Origin: CAVQAH01 sp963784195
GTDB taxonomy: Bacteria; Acidobacteriota; Vicinamibacteria; Vicinamibacterales; 2-12-FULL-66-21
Assembly (NCBI GenBank): GCA_963784195.1
Contig: CAWARA010000020.1
Coordinates: 62,001 to 126,000 of the forward strand
DNA: 64,000 nucleotides
Direction: 5' to 3'
Positions within the stretch are counted from its first letter, which is position 1; the number at the start of each line of letters is the position of its first letter. The position numbers and the translations under genes are program-made. Positions 45,778 to 54,876 of this stretch are shown here, one piece after another. Below the pieces are notes generated by a model. The model was not told the origin of the DNA, made no database searches, and saw only the letters and a list, made by a program, of their open reading frames with translations.

Positions 45778-46896
45778 ATGGCCGAATTCCCCCTACTCTT
45801 CGACCTGGGATCGAAACCACCCACAACCAGGACGCTCGCGCTCAGGATCCGTGACGACGGCGAGGACGCCGCGCTCGACCAGGCGCAGCGGCGCGCGGAC
45901 GCGGCGCGCTATCAGGAAGTGACTTGCCGGTCCGCGCTCAATCCCGTCAAGGGCATGCCCTTCAAGTGGACGCTGAACCCGTATCGCGGCTGCACGCACG
46001 CCTGCCACTACTGCTTCGCGCGCCGGTATCAGACGCAATTCGAGCTGGGGCCTGGCGATCACTTCTCGTCGGTCATCTTCGTGAAGACGAATCTTCCGGA
46101 AGTGCTGATCCGCGAGCTCGACAAGCCGTCTTGGACGCGCGAGGAAGTGGCCGTCGGCACCGCGACCGACCCGTACCAGCCAATCGAAGGTCACTACAAG
46201 CTGACCCGCCGCTCGCTGCAGGCGTTCATCGCCGCGCGAACACCAATCGGTCTGGTCACGAAAGGACCGATGGTGGTCCGTGACGCTGAGCTGCTGGCCG
46301 AACTTGGGGAGAAAGCCGGCTGCACGGTGTGTATCAGCGTGCCAACGGTTGACGAAAGTGCATGGGCCGCTCTCGAACCCGGCACGGCCCACCCGCTTCA
46401 GCGTCTGCGCGCCGTCAGAGAGCTTCGCAAGGCGGGTGTCAGGGCTGGCGTGCTGATGGCACCGATCGTTCCGGGATTCACGACACAACCTGCCAGGCTC
46501 GAAGCCACGATCCGGGCCATCGCTGAACACGACGCGGCGTTCGTTGGCAGCAACGTGCTGCACTTGAAGGGCGGCACCAAGGATCACTTCCTCGGCTTTC
46601 TCGCCGCCGAATTCCCGGACTTGCTGGAAGGGTACCGGCGGATGTATCCAGGCTCGTACGCGCCTCCTGCGTACGCCGCCACTGTTCGGTCACTGCTCAA
46701 GGATTTGCGGAAGAAATACCGCGTCGGCGAAAACCGATACGGCGACGAGTCTGGCCGCGACGACGCCGAACGCGACATCGTCACGGATCACTCGGAGGCC
46801 GTTCAGTCGGAGAAGGAAGACGAAAGCTGCGCCGCTTCCGCAGGCGAGCAGCGCAGCTTCGAGTGGGCGCTCAGGCCGTCGCCGCGAGCGCGCTGA
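45778..46896 (+). CDS. Radical SAM protein, Rv2578c/spore-photoproduct-lyase-like
   Basis: A 372-residue radical SAM enzyme. The iron-sulfur motif is CTHACHYC (C72, C76, C79) preceded by NPYRGC, then GTATDPYQPIEG and the later LMAPIVPGFT, which match the Rv2578c-type family. No ligand or substrate is known to me for this family. The Arg/Ser-rich tail after residue 330 may be out of frame or disordered. ATG 45778 is preferred; upstream codons are taken up by the palindrome. It converges on clpA/C. Confidence 0.82.
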   Translation: MAEFPLLFDLGSKPPTTRTLALRIRDDGEDAALDQAQRRADAARYQEVTCRSALNPVKGMPFKWTLNPYRGCTHACHYCFARRYQTQFELGPGDHFSSVIFVKTNLPEVLIRELDKPSWTREEVAVGTATDPYQPIEGHYKLTRRSLQAFIAARTPIGLVTKGPMVVRDAELLAELGEKAGCTVCISVPTVDESAWAALEPGTAHPLQRLRAVRELRKAGVRAGVLMAPIVPGFTTQPARLEATIRAIAEHDAAFVGSNVLHLKGGTKDHFLGFLAAEFPDLLEGYRRMYPGSYAPPAYAATVRSLLKDLRKKYRVGENRYGDESGRDDAERDIVTDHSEAVQSEKEDESCAASAGEQRSFEWALRPSPRAR

Positions 46897-49170
46897 AGCG
46901 GGCCGAGCCGTTGGAGACTTCGACTTCGACTTCGACCTGTGCCGTCCTTGACGTCGGCGTGAAACGCCGTGCCTTCCGTCCAGCGCTGACTGATCGGCAG
47001 CTTGATGCGATCCTCGATCGCGCGCTTCAGGAAGCGCGCACCGTAGGCCAGGCTGTACCCGTCCTGCACGATCTGCTCGATCGCGGCCGGGGTCACCGTC
47101 AGCGACCGGTTGCTGCGCGCCAGCGCGCGCTGGATTCTCACGATCTGGTGACCGCTGATCTCGCGAACTTCGTCCTTCGACAACGGCCGGAACAGCACGA
47201 CTTCGTCGATGCGGTTGCGGAATTCTGGCGTGAACCGGCGCTCGAGCTCGCGCATGATCTCGCCCTGGATCTGTTCGACGCCCACCTGCTTGCGAGAGGA
47301 ATCCCAGCGGATTGGTGAGCTTGCGGAAATACTCCGAGCCGATGTTCGACGTCATGATCACGATGGCGTCGCTCAGGTAGACGCGCTTGCCGCGGCCGTC
47401 CGTGATCCAGCCTTCGTCGAATGCCTGCAGGAACAGGTTCAGCATGCTCGGACTGGCTTTCTCGACCTCGTCGAGGAGCACGACCGAATACGGATTGTCC
47501 TTGAGCTGATTGGTGAGCACGCCGCCGCGCTCCGATCCGACGATCCCGCGCGGCATGCCGATCAGTTTGTCGACCGCGACCGCGCCATCCTGGTACTCGG
47601 ACATGTCGACGCGAATCATCTTCTTCTCGTCGCCGAACAGGAACTCGGCCACCGACTTGGCCAGCTCGGTCTTGCCGACTCCGGTCGGGCCGAGGAAGAG
47701 CAGCACGCCGTCGGGCCGATCGAACCCGTCCTTGAGCGGCCCCTTGTTCAGCACCAGGCGCCGCGACACGGCCGAAATGGCGTTCTTCTGCCCGACCACG
47801 CGCGTGCCGAGGCGCATCTCGATGTCCTTGAAACGATCGGTCACCTCGCGAAAGACCATGTCCTCCGGGATCTGCGCCACCTTGGAGATGACGTTGACGA
47901 CATCCGCGCCGGTCACTTCCCACCGCCGTCCGATCTCCGCCTTCACCGACGCGGTGTCGAGCCAGCCGATGACCTTGTCCGGCAGCTGCAGATGCCGCAT
48001 GTACCGCGGCGACATCTCGAGCGCGGTTTCGATCGCCTCGTCCGAAATCCGGACGGAGTAGTTCCGCTCGAGCCGTGGACGCAGGTTGTAGAGGATGCTC
48101 CGCGTCTCGTCGATCGACGGCTCGCCGACATGCACCGTGCGGAATCGCCGCGCCAGCGCTTCGTCTTCCTGCACGAATTCCTTGTACTCGCTCGAGGTCG
48201 TGGCGCCGATGATGCGGACCTCGCCGCGGGCGAGCACCGACTTGAACACGTTGGCAGCGTCGGACGGCGCGCCGAGCGCCGAGCCGGCGCCGATCATCGT
48301 GTGCACTTCGTCGATGAACAGGATCAGGTTGGGCCGCTCCTTGATCTCGCGGATCACGTTCTGGATGCGATCTTCGAACATGCCGCGCAGCATCGTCCCG
48401 GCAACCATGGTGTTCATCTGCAAATTGACGATCTGGCAGTCGCGGAGTCGAACCGGCACCTTCTCGGGTTCGAACTCGATGCGCCGCGCCAGCCCTTCGG
48501 CGATCGCCGTTTTGCCCACGCCAGGCTCGCCGAGCAGCAGCACGGAGTTCGCACGTTCCCGGTGGCACAGGACCTCGAGCACCTGGTCCATCTCCCAGTC
48601 GCGTCCGAAGACCGGCGGAATGCGGTCCTGTCGCGCGAGCTGATTCAGGTTGGTCGCAAAGTGCTTGAGGAACGGCGGAAGCTCGAAACGCTTCTTCAGG
48701 CGCTCCTCGCGCTGTTCGTGGTCGCGCATCCTCGTGGCCAGGCGCGACACGATCGCTTCCGGTTCGATCCCATGCCGGCGGATGATCGAAACCGGGATGC
48801 CCTGCGTCTCCTCGAAGATTGCCGAGAACAGATCGGTCGCTTCGATGGTGTGCCTGCCCGACCGGCTCGCGTGGAGCAGCGCCAACTTGAAAAGGAGTTT
48901 CGTCGACGGTGCGATGCGCAGGTCGCGACCGGGGGAAGCCGGCAGCAACCGCAAGTGCTCCTCGAGCGCCTGCACAATCTCGTGCGGGTTGAGCCCGAGA
49001 TCTCGCATGACCTGTCCGAACATGTCCCATTCGACCTGTGCGAATGCCAGACAGACGTGCTCATTGGTCAGCAGGGCCTGTTCGCGACGGCGGGCGTCCT
49101 CCGTTGCGCGATCGACGACGCGCTCGGCTGACTCAGCCATCTTGTTCTGCGGGATATCGAAGTCGTCCAC
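46871..49170 (-). CDS. Clp protease ATP-binding subunit (ClpA/ClpC type); frameshifts near 47300 and 46938
   Basis: Double-AAA+ unfoldase for ClpP. From GTG 49170, with GGAGG 5 nt upstream, it has a Clp-N repeat domain, AAA1 with LLGEPGVGKTAIAE and LFIDEVHTMIGAG, AAA2 with FLGPTGVGKTELAK and VLLDEVEKASP, then the TNPLGFL loop, whose LGF tripeptide fits ClpP docking. The frame shifts near 47300; the continuation is in 46803-47285 (GVEQIQGEIMRELERRFTPEFRNR region). Removing an extra base near 46938 gives a VEVEVEVSNGSARF tail and a stop at 46871. No UVR motif is obvious between the AAA domains, so it is ClpA-like rather than a classic ClpC. Confidence 0.88.
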
Positions 49171-49182
49171 GGCCGCCTCCAC

Positions 49183-49443
49183 CCTACTCGCTGCGCGTAG
49201 TGTCCGGCTTGACGCCGGCCACCGCTGCCGGCGGTCCCTACCCGGCTGTTGTCAGCGAGCCACACCCGTTGAAACAGCAAATACAGGGCCAGCGTCAGGG
49301 CGCGCTGCGCGCCCCGGGCAATCATCTGAAAAGGAAGGAGAAACCGGACGAGGGATGACACGGTGTGGCCGGCACCCACTCGCGGGCGAGCGCTCAGCGG
49401 GGTTCCCGGCCACACACTGTGGTGACGTGGACTCTTTCTGCGG
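49183..49443. other. Gap between htpX and clpA/C with a long hairpin
   Basis: No gene. ACGGTGTGGCCGG (about 49359) and CCGGCCACACACTGT (about 49408) pair across about 35 nt, forming a strong imperfect stem. It may end minus-strand clpA/C-upstream or htpX transcription. Otherwise I see nothing. Confidence 0.4.
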
Positions 49444-50284
49444 TTACCGTGGCCCTTCGAGCAGCGCCCGAATCCGGGCCTCGGTCGGGGGATGTGTGCT
49501 GAAGAGCGACATCAGCCCCTGCCCCGAGAACGGCTTCACGATGAACATGTGGGCCGTCGCCGGGTTGGCGTCCATGGGCACGCGCTTGGACGCCGCGTCG
49601 ATCTTACGAAGCGCGTCGGCAAGCCCGTACGGCGTTCCCGCAATGCTTGCGCCGCCAGCGTCCGCCGCGAATTCGCGCGACCTCGAAATCGCCGCCTGGA
49701 TCAATCCTGCTGCGAGCGGCGCCAGGAAGATCATCGCGATCAACGCGATCGGGTTGCTGCCGCCCTCGCGATCGTCCCGGCCGCCGCCAAACATCCCGGC
49801 ATACATGGCCATGCGCGCAACCATCATGATCGCGGCTGCGATCGTGGCCGCCACTGAACTGATCAGGATGTCGCGATGCTTCACGTGTGCGAGCTCGTGC
49901 GCGATCACGCCCTCGAGCTCGTGCTCCGTGAGGACTTGCATGATCCCTTGCGTCGCCGCCACCGCCGCGTGGTTCGGATTACGACCGGTTGCAAACGCAT
50001 TCGGAGACGGGTCAGGAATGATGTACACCTTCGGCATCGGCAGGCCGCCGCGCTGCGCGAGCCGTTCGGTCATCCGGTAGAGCGGATGCTCAGGTCCCAC
50101 CTGCTGCTGCGCGATACATGCGCAGGACAATCTTGTCCGAAAACCAGTACGAGCCGAGATTCATCAGCGCCGCGAAGATGAACGCGATGACGATGCCGTT
50201 CTGGCCTCCGAGCAAGTCACCGATCAAAAGCAGCATGCCGCTCAGCAGGCCAAGCAGCAGCGCCGTTTTCAATCCGTTAGGCAT
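49444..50284 (-). CDS. htpX: Membrane zinc protease HtpX; frameshift near 50110
   Basis: Quality-control M48 protease of the inner membrane. The N-terminal part (50090-50284) has two hydrophobic helices (GLKTALLLGLLSGMLLLIG region and GIVIAFIFAALMNLG). The rest (49444-50130) has PLYRMTERLAQRGGLPMPKV, the HELAHVKHRD zinc motif and the distal SREFAADAGGA Glu ligand. The break is in a GCAGCAGCAG run near 50110, a likely slippage or read error. Corrected length is about 280 residues. It starts 4 nt after the M20 peptidase stop. Confidence 0.92.
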
Positions 50285-50288
50285 GTGT

Positions 50289-51449
50289 CTATTCTACCTC
50301 GCCGAGGTGACCCAGGAGCGCGCCGATGAACGCGGCGCGCCACGTCAGATCCTCGACTTCGACGTGCTCGTGCAGCGCGTGGGCACCATCGCCGCGCGGG
50401 CCGAGTCCATCTAAAGTAGGAACACCTAGCGCGGCCGTGAAATTCCCGTCCGACCCTCCGCCGGTCCCACCTTCACCCAGCTCACGACCGAGCGTGGCCG
50501 CCACGGCCCGCGCCTGTTCGTACAGCCGCACAACGTGTGCGGATCGTTCGAGGGGTGGCCGTTCGACCCCACCGTGGATCTCGAGCCGCGTGCCGCTCAG
50601 CCGCGGCTTCAGCGCCCTGAACGCCTGTTCAACCTGAGCCGCATCAGCCATCGTCGGCACTCTGACGTCAACGGATGCTTCTGCCCGCTCGGCCACGACG
50701 TTGGTCCGCGAACCGCCGGAAATGACGCCGACGTTGACGCTGATCCCGCGCGACAAGTCCTGCAGTCGTGTGACTTCGGCGATCTGTAACGCCAGCTCGT
50801 GAATCGCGCTGGCGCCCTTGCCGGGATCGATGCCGGCGTGCGCCGAGATGCCGTGAACCGTCAGATGGAAATCGCCGCACCCCTTGCGGCTCGTTTTCGC
50901 CGCGCCACCGGGAAGTGAGGGCTCGAGCACGAGCACCGCGTCACTCCGCCGCGCTTCCGCTTCGATGATCGGCCGCGACGTCGCGCTGCCGATTTCCTCG
51001 TCCGTGTTCCAGATCATCACGATCCGCGGCGCCGTCTGCGCGCGATGCATGAGAACCGCGCGCACCGCCAGCATTCCGATCGAGAGACCGGACTTCATGT
51101 CGAAGATGCCAGGACCATGGAGCCGGCCATCCTCCTCGCGCAACGGCATGCGATCGAGCTGACCGAGCGGCCACACGGTATCGAAGTGCCCGAGGAGCAT
51201 GACCTGACGCCGTCCGCTGCCGAACTCGGCGCGCAAGTGATCGCCTCGCTCCGCCTGGGCGAATCGCTCGACTCGCCCGCCGATCGCTTCGAGCCGGGCG
51301 GCAATCTCTCGTCCGCACCGGTCGACCGCAGCCTTGTCGGTGCTCGGCGACTCGAGACGGACGAGCGTCTCGATCGTGTCGCGGAGCCAGCGCTCTTCGT
51401 CGCGGCACCATGTCAGCAGATCGGCGTTTTCGCTTTTCACGAGCTTCAC
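50289..51449 (-). CDS. M20 family metallopeptidase (ArgE/DapE/CPG2-like)
   Basis: Di-zinc aminoacylase/carboxypeptidase of 386 residues. The first zinc motif is LLGHFDTVWP, followed by GPGIFDMKSG (bridging Asp), and the general base is in IWNTDEEIGS. A lid domain (about 190-300) and the last ligand, GDGAHALHEHVEVED, follow. GTG 51449 has AGGAG 7 nt upstream. Carboxypeptidase G2-like proteins are the closest general type; substrate unknown. It runs directly into htpX. Confidence 0.88.
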   Translation of the reverse strand: MKLVKSENADLLTWCRDEERWLRDTIETLVRLESPSTDKAAVDRCGREIAARLEAIGGRVERFAQAERGDHLRAEFGSGRRQVMLLGHFDTVWPLGQLDRMPLREEDGRLHGPGIFDMKSGLSIGMLAVRAVLMHRAQTAPRIVMIWNTDEEIGSATSRPIIEAEARRSDAVLVLEPSLPGGAAKTSRKGCGDFHLTVHGISAHAGIDPGKGASAIHELALQIAEVTRLQDLSRGISVNVGVISGGSRTNVVAERAEASVDVRVPTMADAAQVEQAFRALKPRLSGTRLEIHGGVERPPLERSAHVVRLYEQARAVAATLGRELGEGGTGGGSDGNFTAALGVPTLDGLGPRGDGAHALHEHVEVEDLTWRAAFIGALLGHLGEVE

Positions 51450-51479
51450 TCGGCGTCTCCTGCGCGCCGTTTGCGCGCG

Positions 51480-51485
51480 TATAAT
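51480..51485 (+). promoter_or_regulatory. -10 box placed for a leaderless transcript of 51492
   Basis: A perfect TATAAT ends 6 nt before ATG 51492, so the transcript would start at or next to the ATG. No -35 match. Confidence 0.5.
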
Positions 51486-51491
51486 AGACAA

Positions 51492-52046
51492 ATGCCGCTG
51501 AGGATCCGATCCGTGCTGGCGATCGCGGCCGTGGTTTCGCTCGGCGTGACGTCAACGTCCGCACAGACGCCGGTGCCATTTCCCAAGCCGGGGCAACCAC
51601 AGAAGCCTGCGCCGCAGGTGCCGCCACCGGGAACACCCGAGCGTCCGGGATCACCGGCGGCCTCTACCGCGGCGAATCAGCCGACCGAAGCGATGCTCGG
51701 CATGCCGATCTATCCGGGCGCCGATTTCATTGCGTCGTTCGACGCCGGCCGCGGCCAGCGCTATTACCTCTTCGGCACGAACGCGACTTTTGCCGAAATC
51801 GTGAACTATTACAAGACCACGCTCAAACAGCGCGGTGAGCTGGTGTACGAAGAGCCTCCGGTTCACATGTTCGACGTCGGACGGTTTCGCGAAGAGGCGA
51901 TGGCCTTTCCGCCGGGCGTGTCGGTCAAGGACTACACGTGGGGCGGGTCAGCGGGGTATCTGAATCCGAAACGATCGGCACAGCCAGAGCGCTACAAAAC
52001 GATTATTCAGATCGTTCCGGCGCCTGGTGGCGCGGCGGGACGCTGA
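51492..52046 (+). CDS. Hypothetical secreted protein with Pro-rich linker
   Basis: 184 residues. A signal peptide (IRSVLAIAAVVSLGVTSTSAQ, residues 4-24) is followed by a Pro/Gln-rich linker (PKPGQPQKPAP). A ~110-residue folded region contains MPIYPGADFIASFDAG, RYYLFGTNATFAEIVNYYK and YTWGGSAGYL. The last region resembles domains that recur in Acidobacteria secreted proteins, but I do not assign a name. The start has a TATAAT 6 nt upstream. It is divergent from the M20 gene. Confidence 0.72.
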   Translation: MPLRIRSVLAIAAVVSLGVTSTSAQTPVPFPKPGQPQKPAPQVPPPGTPERPGSPAASTAANQPTEAMLGMPIYPGADFIASFDAGRGQRYYLFGTNATFAEIVNYYKTTLKQRGELVYEEPPVHMFDVGRFREEAMAFPPGVSVKDYTWGGSAGYLNPKRSAQPERYKTIIQIVPAPGGAAGR

Positions 52047-52074
52047 TTCGGACGTCGCAAAGAGCTGATTCCGG

Positions 52075-52153
52075 CACGCCCGACCTTACGCCTCCGCCAA
52101 GGCTACGGCGAGTCCGCCGAAGCTTCAGCGAAGGCGGAAGGTCGGGCCTACGG
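52075..52153. repeat. GCCCGACCT palindromic repeat, long form (second copy)
   Basis: Begins GGCACGCCCGACCT and ends GGAAGGTCGGGCCTAC, with CGCCAAGGCTACGGCGAGTC inside. It matches the copy at 27643 at both ends and in order of internal units. It sits between convergent stops of 51492 and thiC. Confidence 0.8.
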
Positions 52154-53852
52154 CTGTCGCAGATAGATCGTGCTTCCTTTGTCGCGGAACTCCTGCGACT
52201 TTTCTTTCATTCCCGCTTCCGCCTCCGCCATGTTGCGGACCTGCTGCGTCAATTCCATCGAGCAGAACTTCGGACCGCACATCGAGCAGAAGTGCGCGAG
52301 CTTGGCGCCCTCGGCTGGAAGCGTTGCGTCGTGGAACGCGCGGGCGGTGACCGGGTCCAGCGACAGATTGAACTGATCCTCCCAGCGGAACTCGAACCGC
52401 GCCTTTGACAGCGCGTCGTCCCACGCCTGCGCGCGCGGGTGGCCCTTGGCGATGTCGGCGGCGTGCGCGGCGATCTTGTAGGCGATCACACCGGCTTTGA
52501 CGTCGTTGCGATCCGGCAGCCCGAGATGTTCCTTGGGCGTGACGTAGCAGAGCATCGCCGTGCCCTGCCAGCCAATCATCGCCGCGCCAATTGCCGACGT
52601 AATGTGGTCGTATCCCGGCGCGATGTCGGTGGTCAGCGGCCCGAGCGTGTAGAACGGCGCTTCGTCGCACCACTCCAGCTGCTTGTCCATGTTCTCGCGA
52701 ATGAGGTGCATCGGCACGTGTCCGGGACCTTCATTCATCACCTGCACGTCGTATTCCCAGGCGATCCGCGTGAGCTCGCCCTGCGTCCTCAGCTCGGCGA
52801 ACTGCGCCTCGTCGTTGGCATCGGCAATCGAGCCGGGCCTCAGCCCGTCGCCGAGCGAGAACGACACGTCATAGGCGCGCATGATCTCGCAGATGTCGCG
52901 GAAGTGTGTGTAGGTGAAGTTCTCCTGGTGATGCGCCAGACACCACTTCGCGATGATCGAGCCGCCGCGCGACACGATCCCGGTGACGCGCCGGGCGGTC
53001 ATCGGGATGTAGCGCAGGAGCACGCCAGCGTGCACGGTGAAATAATCCACGCCCTGCTCGGCCTGCTCGATGAGGGTGTCGCGATAGATCTCCCACGTCA
53101 GATCCTCTGGCCGGCCGCCGAGCTTTTTCGAGCGCCTGATAGATCGGAACGGTGCCGATCGGCACGGCCGCGTTGCGGAGAATCCACTCGCGCGTCTCGT
53201 GAATATCACGGCCGGTCGAAAGGTCCATCACCGTGTCGGCGCCCCAGAGGGTGGACCAGCGGAGTTTCTCGACCTCTTCCTCGATGGACGACGTGACGGC
53301 GGAGTTGCCGATGTTCGCGTTGATCTTCACCGCGAAGTTGCGCCCGATGATCATCGGCTCGAGCTCGGGGTGATTGATGTTCGCGGGAATGATCGCCCGT
53401 CCGCGCGCGACCTCGGCGCGGACGAAATCGGGTTCGAAGCCTTCCCGGATGGCGATGAACTCCATCTCGCGCGTGATCACGCCCCGGCGTGCGAAGTGAA
53501 GTTGCGTGACACCGGCGTGACCACGAACGCGAGACTGCGTGCGCCTGGTCAGCGCCGCTGACATCGCCGTTGCGGTTGCCCGTGCCGTGACGGGCAGCGA
53601 TCGGGGGCCCTCTTCGATCCCGCCGCGCGCCAGGATCCAGTCGAGACGATGAGGGGGCAGGCCGTCGCGAACATCGAACCCGTGCGGTCCACTCGTGTCG
53701 TACACGCGCAGAGGTGTTTCGCCGCCGCCGAGCGCAATCTCGCGAAATGGCACGCGCACGCCGCGATCCTCGACGTAGACCTTGCACGAGTTCGGAAAGG
53801 CTGACGTGAAGTCGGAGGACTGGAGCGGAGGGAGGCTGGTGGTAGTACCCAT
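52148..53852 (-). CDS. thiC: Phosphomethylpyrimidine synthase ThiC; frameshift near 53130
   Basis: Radical SAM enzyme that makes the HMP pyrimidine of thiamine from AIR. The N-terminal part (52869-53852) includes the ThiC-associated region and IIPANINHPELEPMIIGRN. The C-terminal part (52148-53209) has MNEGPGHVPMHLI, the core MCYVTPKEHLGLP-like LCYVTPKEHLGLP and the iron-sulfur ligands CSMCGPKFC. The break is an extra A in a run of five near 53130; corrected length is about 567 residues. No TPP riboswitch is recognisable in the upstream repeat-filled gap. Confidence 0.93.
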
Positions 53853-53886
53853 GGGAGAACTATATCAATCGTTCTCACTGTGGGGG

Positions 53887-54209
53887 TGACGGAGGGGACG
53901 GGAGGAACGGAACGAGCTTCAAAAACGGAGACACGGAGCAACGGAGACGAACGGGGCTGACTGGGGACTCGGGTTCTCCGGCCGATGTCGGCCCGGCCGA
54001 TGGCCGGGCCGGGCGATCGACCGACACCCGGAGGACCCAAGCCGTCAAACGACGGCCCAGGACGGCTTGGGTCCTCCGGGCGTCGGTCGATCGCTCGCCG
54101 CGCGTTGCGCGGCGACATCGGCTCCCCGCGAATCGACCCAGATCATGGTCTCCGTTCCTCCGTGTCTCCGTTTTTGAAGCTCGTTCCGTGTCCTCCGTCC
54201 CCTCCGTAG
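53887..54209. repeat. Long palindromic element, copy 3, with a second palindrome nested inside
   Basis: Outer arms carry the shared core CGGAACGAGCTTCAAAAACG and its complement, as in copies 1 and 2. Inside lies a separate inverted repeat: 54014-54046 and 54061-54093 pair over 33 nt with two mismatches, containing GGAGGACCCAAGCCGTC. Further GATGTCGG/CGACATCG arms surround it. It fills the gap between thiC and the ArsR gene. Confidence 0.85.
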
Positions 54210-54265
54210 TCGCTCACGAGCTCGACCGCAGGCGCGCGCGAAAACCTCGAGGATCGACGCCGCGG

Positions 54266-54695
54266 CTACCGCGCGTGCCTCGCCATCGTCTCGTACGGCC
54301 GCCAACGCGGATCGATGCCGCAGTGATCGCCGTGCTGGCCGAGCGAGTGCGTGGGGAGCGGCCAATCGAAGCTGTCTGTGAAGATCGGTGTCTGATTTTC
54401 CATGCTCGACCTCGTGGCTGGAACGCGTCGATGCCTCGTCCCAGAACCTGTCCAGGTACCGTCGCAGCTCGACGAGTCCACGAATCTCGACGCCGTAAAT
54501 GCGGCGCACGCCTTCGCGCCGCTCCGACACCAGCCCAGCGTCTTTGAGAACCTTCAAATGTTGCGAGACGGCTGGCCGGCTGATCGGCAGCGCCTCGGCG
54601 AGCGTACCCACCGACGTCGGACCTTTCTGCAGACGCTCGAAAATCTGCCGGCGTGTGGGGTCAGCGAGAGCTTGAAGTGCTTGTTCGTAAGCCAT
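54266..54695 (-). CDS. ArsR family transcription regulator; likely frameshift near 54425
   Basis: The N-terminal ~95 residues form a winged-helix ArsR/SmtB domain (ADPTRRQIFERLQKGPTSV, ALPISRPAVSQHLKVLKDAGLV, RRIYGVE). No Cys metal-binding motif is present, so it is probably not a metal sensor. After RFWDEA the family-like continuation (IDAFQ) lies in another frame, so the exact end is uncertain. The remaining 3' sequence may be a damaged partner gene. An 18-bp palindromic operator overlaps the start region. Confidence 0.75.
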
Positions 54696-54702
54696 TGCTT
54701 AC

Positions 54703-54720
54703 CGTAAGTAATAACTTACG
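54703..54720. promoter_or_regulatory. Operator-like palindrome upstream of the ArsR gene
   Basis: CGTAAGT, AATA and ACTTACG form a perfect 7-bp inverted repeat 7 nt before the ArsR ATG (54695). A further TTCGTAAG lies just inside the gene. Likely an autoregulatory site. Confidence 0.6.
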
Positions 54721-54876
54721 AATAGGCCTGTTGTCAACTGAGCAAGAGAACGCGACCGATACCTTGTCCTGATGCGGACAACCTTTGGCGAAAACGGGCA
54801 GGGGCCGCGGACGGATCGCAGGAATTGGCCTGTTTCTGTGCAGAAAATGGCATGTCGCTGGCTTTGACGCCAGACG

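Noticed and set aside
47209..49131. A 640-codon plus-strand ORF opposite clpA/C
   Set aside because: Antisense to a strongly conserved AAA+ gene; composition is shadow-like.
53853..54209. TPP riboswitch upstream of thiC
   Set aside because: I looked for the conserved CTGAGA and ACCTGA-type thi-box segments and found none; the gap is filled by the palindromic element.
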